A stretch of DNA of 13,266 nt, from the NCBI GenBank assembly GCA_002726335.1, contig PBSR01000092.1:1-13266 (forward strand), written 5' to 3'. This DNA is from Gemmatimonadaceae bacterium (GTDB lineage: Bacteria; Latescibacterota; UBA2968; UBA8231). Shown piece after piece: positions 13,102 to 13,266 of this stretch; positions within the stretch are counted from its first letter, which is position 1, and the number at the start of each line of letters is the position of its first letter. A model generated the notes under the pieces. The model saw only the letters and a list, made by a program, of their open reading frames with translations. It did not search any database and was not told where the DNA came from. A program made the translations under genes and the position numbers.

Positions 13102-13266
13102 ATGAACCGACCCGACAAGATCCAATCCGCCGATGGCAAACTCGGTGTTCTCATGCCCGGCATGGGTGCCGTAGCCACCACCTTCATCGCCGGGGTAGAG
13201 GCGATCAAGGCCGGTCTCGGCTCGCCCATCGGCTCGCTGACGCAGATGGGTACCATCCGTCTCGGC
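13102..13266 (+). CDS. ino1: Inositol-3-phosphate synthase, N-terminal part only
   Basis: The first 55 codons of a gene running off the right edge. The stretch KLGVLMPGMGAVATTFIAG (13-31) is the opening Rossmann motif of bacterial myo-inositol-1-phosphate synthases, with the glycine-rich PGMGAVATT for NAD binding, and GSPIGSLTQMGTIRLG (40-55) is equally typical. The enzyme turns glucose 6-phosphate into 1D-myo-inositol 3-phosphate with an internal NAD oxidation-reduction cycle. Start ATG 13102 follows AGAGG by 9 nt. The product feeds inositol phospholipids or other inositol derivatives. It is divergent from a LysR-type gene that likely regulates it. Only about one eighth of the protein is visible, but the motif is distinctive. 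Confidence 0.88.
   Translation, partial: MNRPDKIQSADGKLGVLMPGMGAVATTFIAGVEAIKAGLGSPIGSLTQMGTIRLG

Overview
The window is GC-rich, gene-dense bacterial chromosome. It holds twelve CDSs, two of them cut by the window edges, and I see no tRNA, rRNA, CRISPR array, IS element or phage gene. Gene content (SRP receptor, RseP-type intramembrane protease, undecaprenyl-diphosphate synthase, an ExeA-like ATPase, secreted proteins with signal peptides) suggests a Gram-negative bacterium. A Bacteroidota-like dihydrouridine synthase, a non-sporulation S55 peptidase paired with a beta-propeller protein, and a bacterial inositol-phosphate synthase would fit the FCB superphylum (for example Gemmatimonadota, Latescibacterota, Krumholzibacteriota). 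That placement is a guess from gene style; no marker here proves it. Five of the eleven CDSs whose start lies in coding order clear of ATG use TTG or GTG.

Layout. (1) 1-2499, minus strand: a secreted SpoIVB-family (S55) peptidase-like protein whose stop overlaps the start of a secreted beta-propeller protein that runs off the left edge. (2) 2500-2781: a divergent intergenic region with a plausible promoter in each direction and an AT-rich patch carrying direct and inverted repeats. (3) 2782-5599, plus strand: ExeA-like AAA ATPase, HD-GYP domain protein and FtsY, tightly packed and probably one operon. (4) 5600-5881: the gap between convergent operons, filled by a ~185-bp imperfect palindrome with an internal strong hairpin. 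(5) 5882-9984, minus strand: uppS-cdsA-rseP-queG, genes separated by only 6-7 bp, driven by a good promoter at 10024-10052. (6) 10112-12066, plus strand: 5-formyltetrahydrofolate cyclo-ligase, a NIPSNAP-family protein and a DusB-type tRNA-dihydrouridine synthase. (7) 12067-12987, minus strand: a LysR-type regulator whose stop abuts the dus stop with no gap. (8) 13102 onward, plus strand: the start of an inositol-3-phosphate synthase, divergent from the LysR gene, with two LysR-type dyads between them.

How it fits together. The uppS-cdsA-rseP block is the classic envelope-lipid and envelope-stress cluster, but dxr, often found between cdsA and rseP, is missing and queG (tRNA queuosine) is appended. 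The ExeA/HD-GYP/FtsY operon joins an ATPase of the secretion or pilus type, a cyclic-di-GMP-type domain with an altered active site, and the membrane-targeting receptor. The S55 protein is the most unusual gene: its two catalytic halves are in reversed order compared with Bacillus SpoIVB. The LysR gene probably controls the inositol-phosphate synthase gene and itself.
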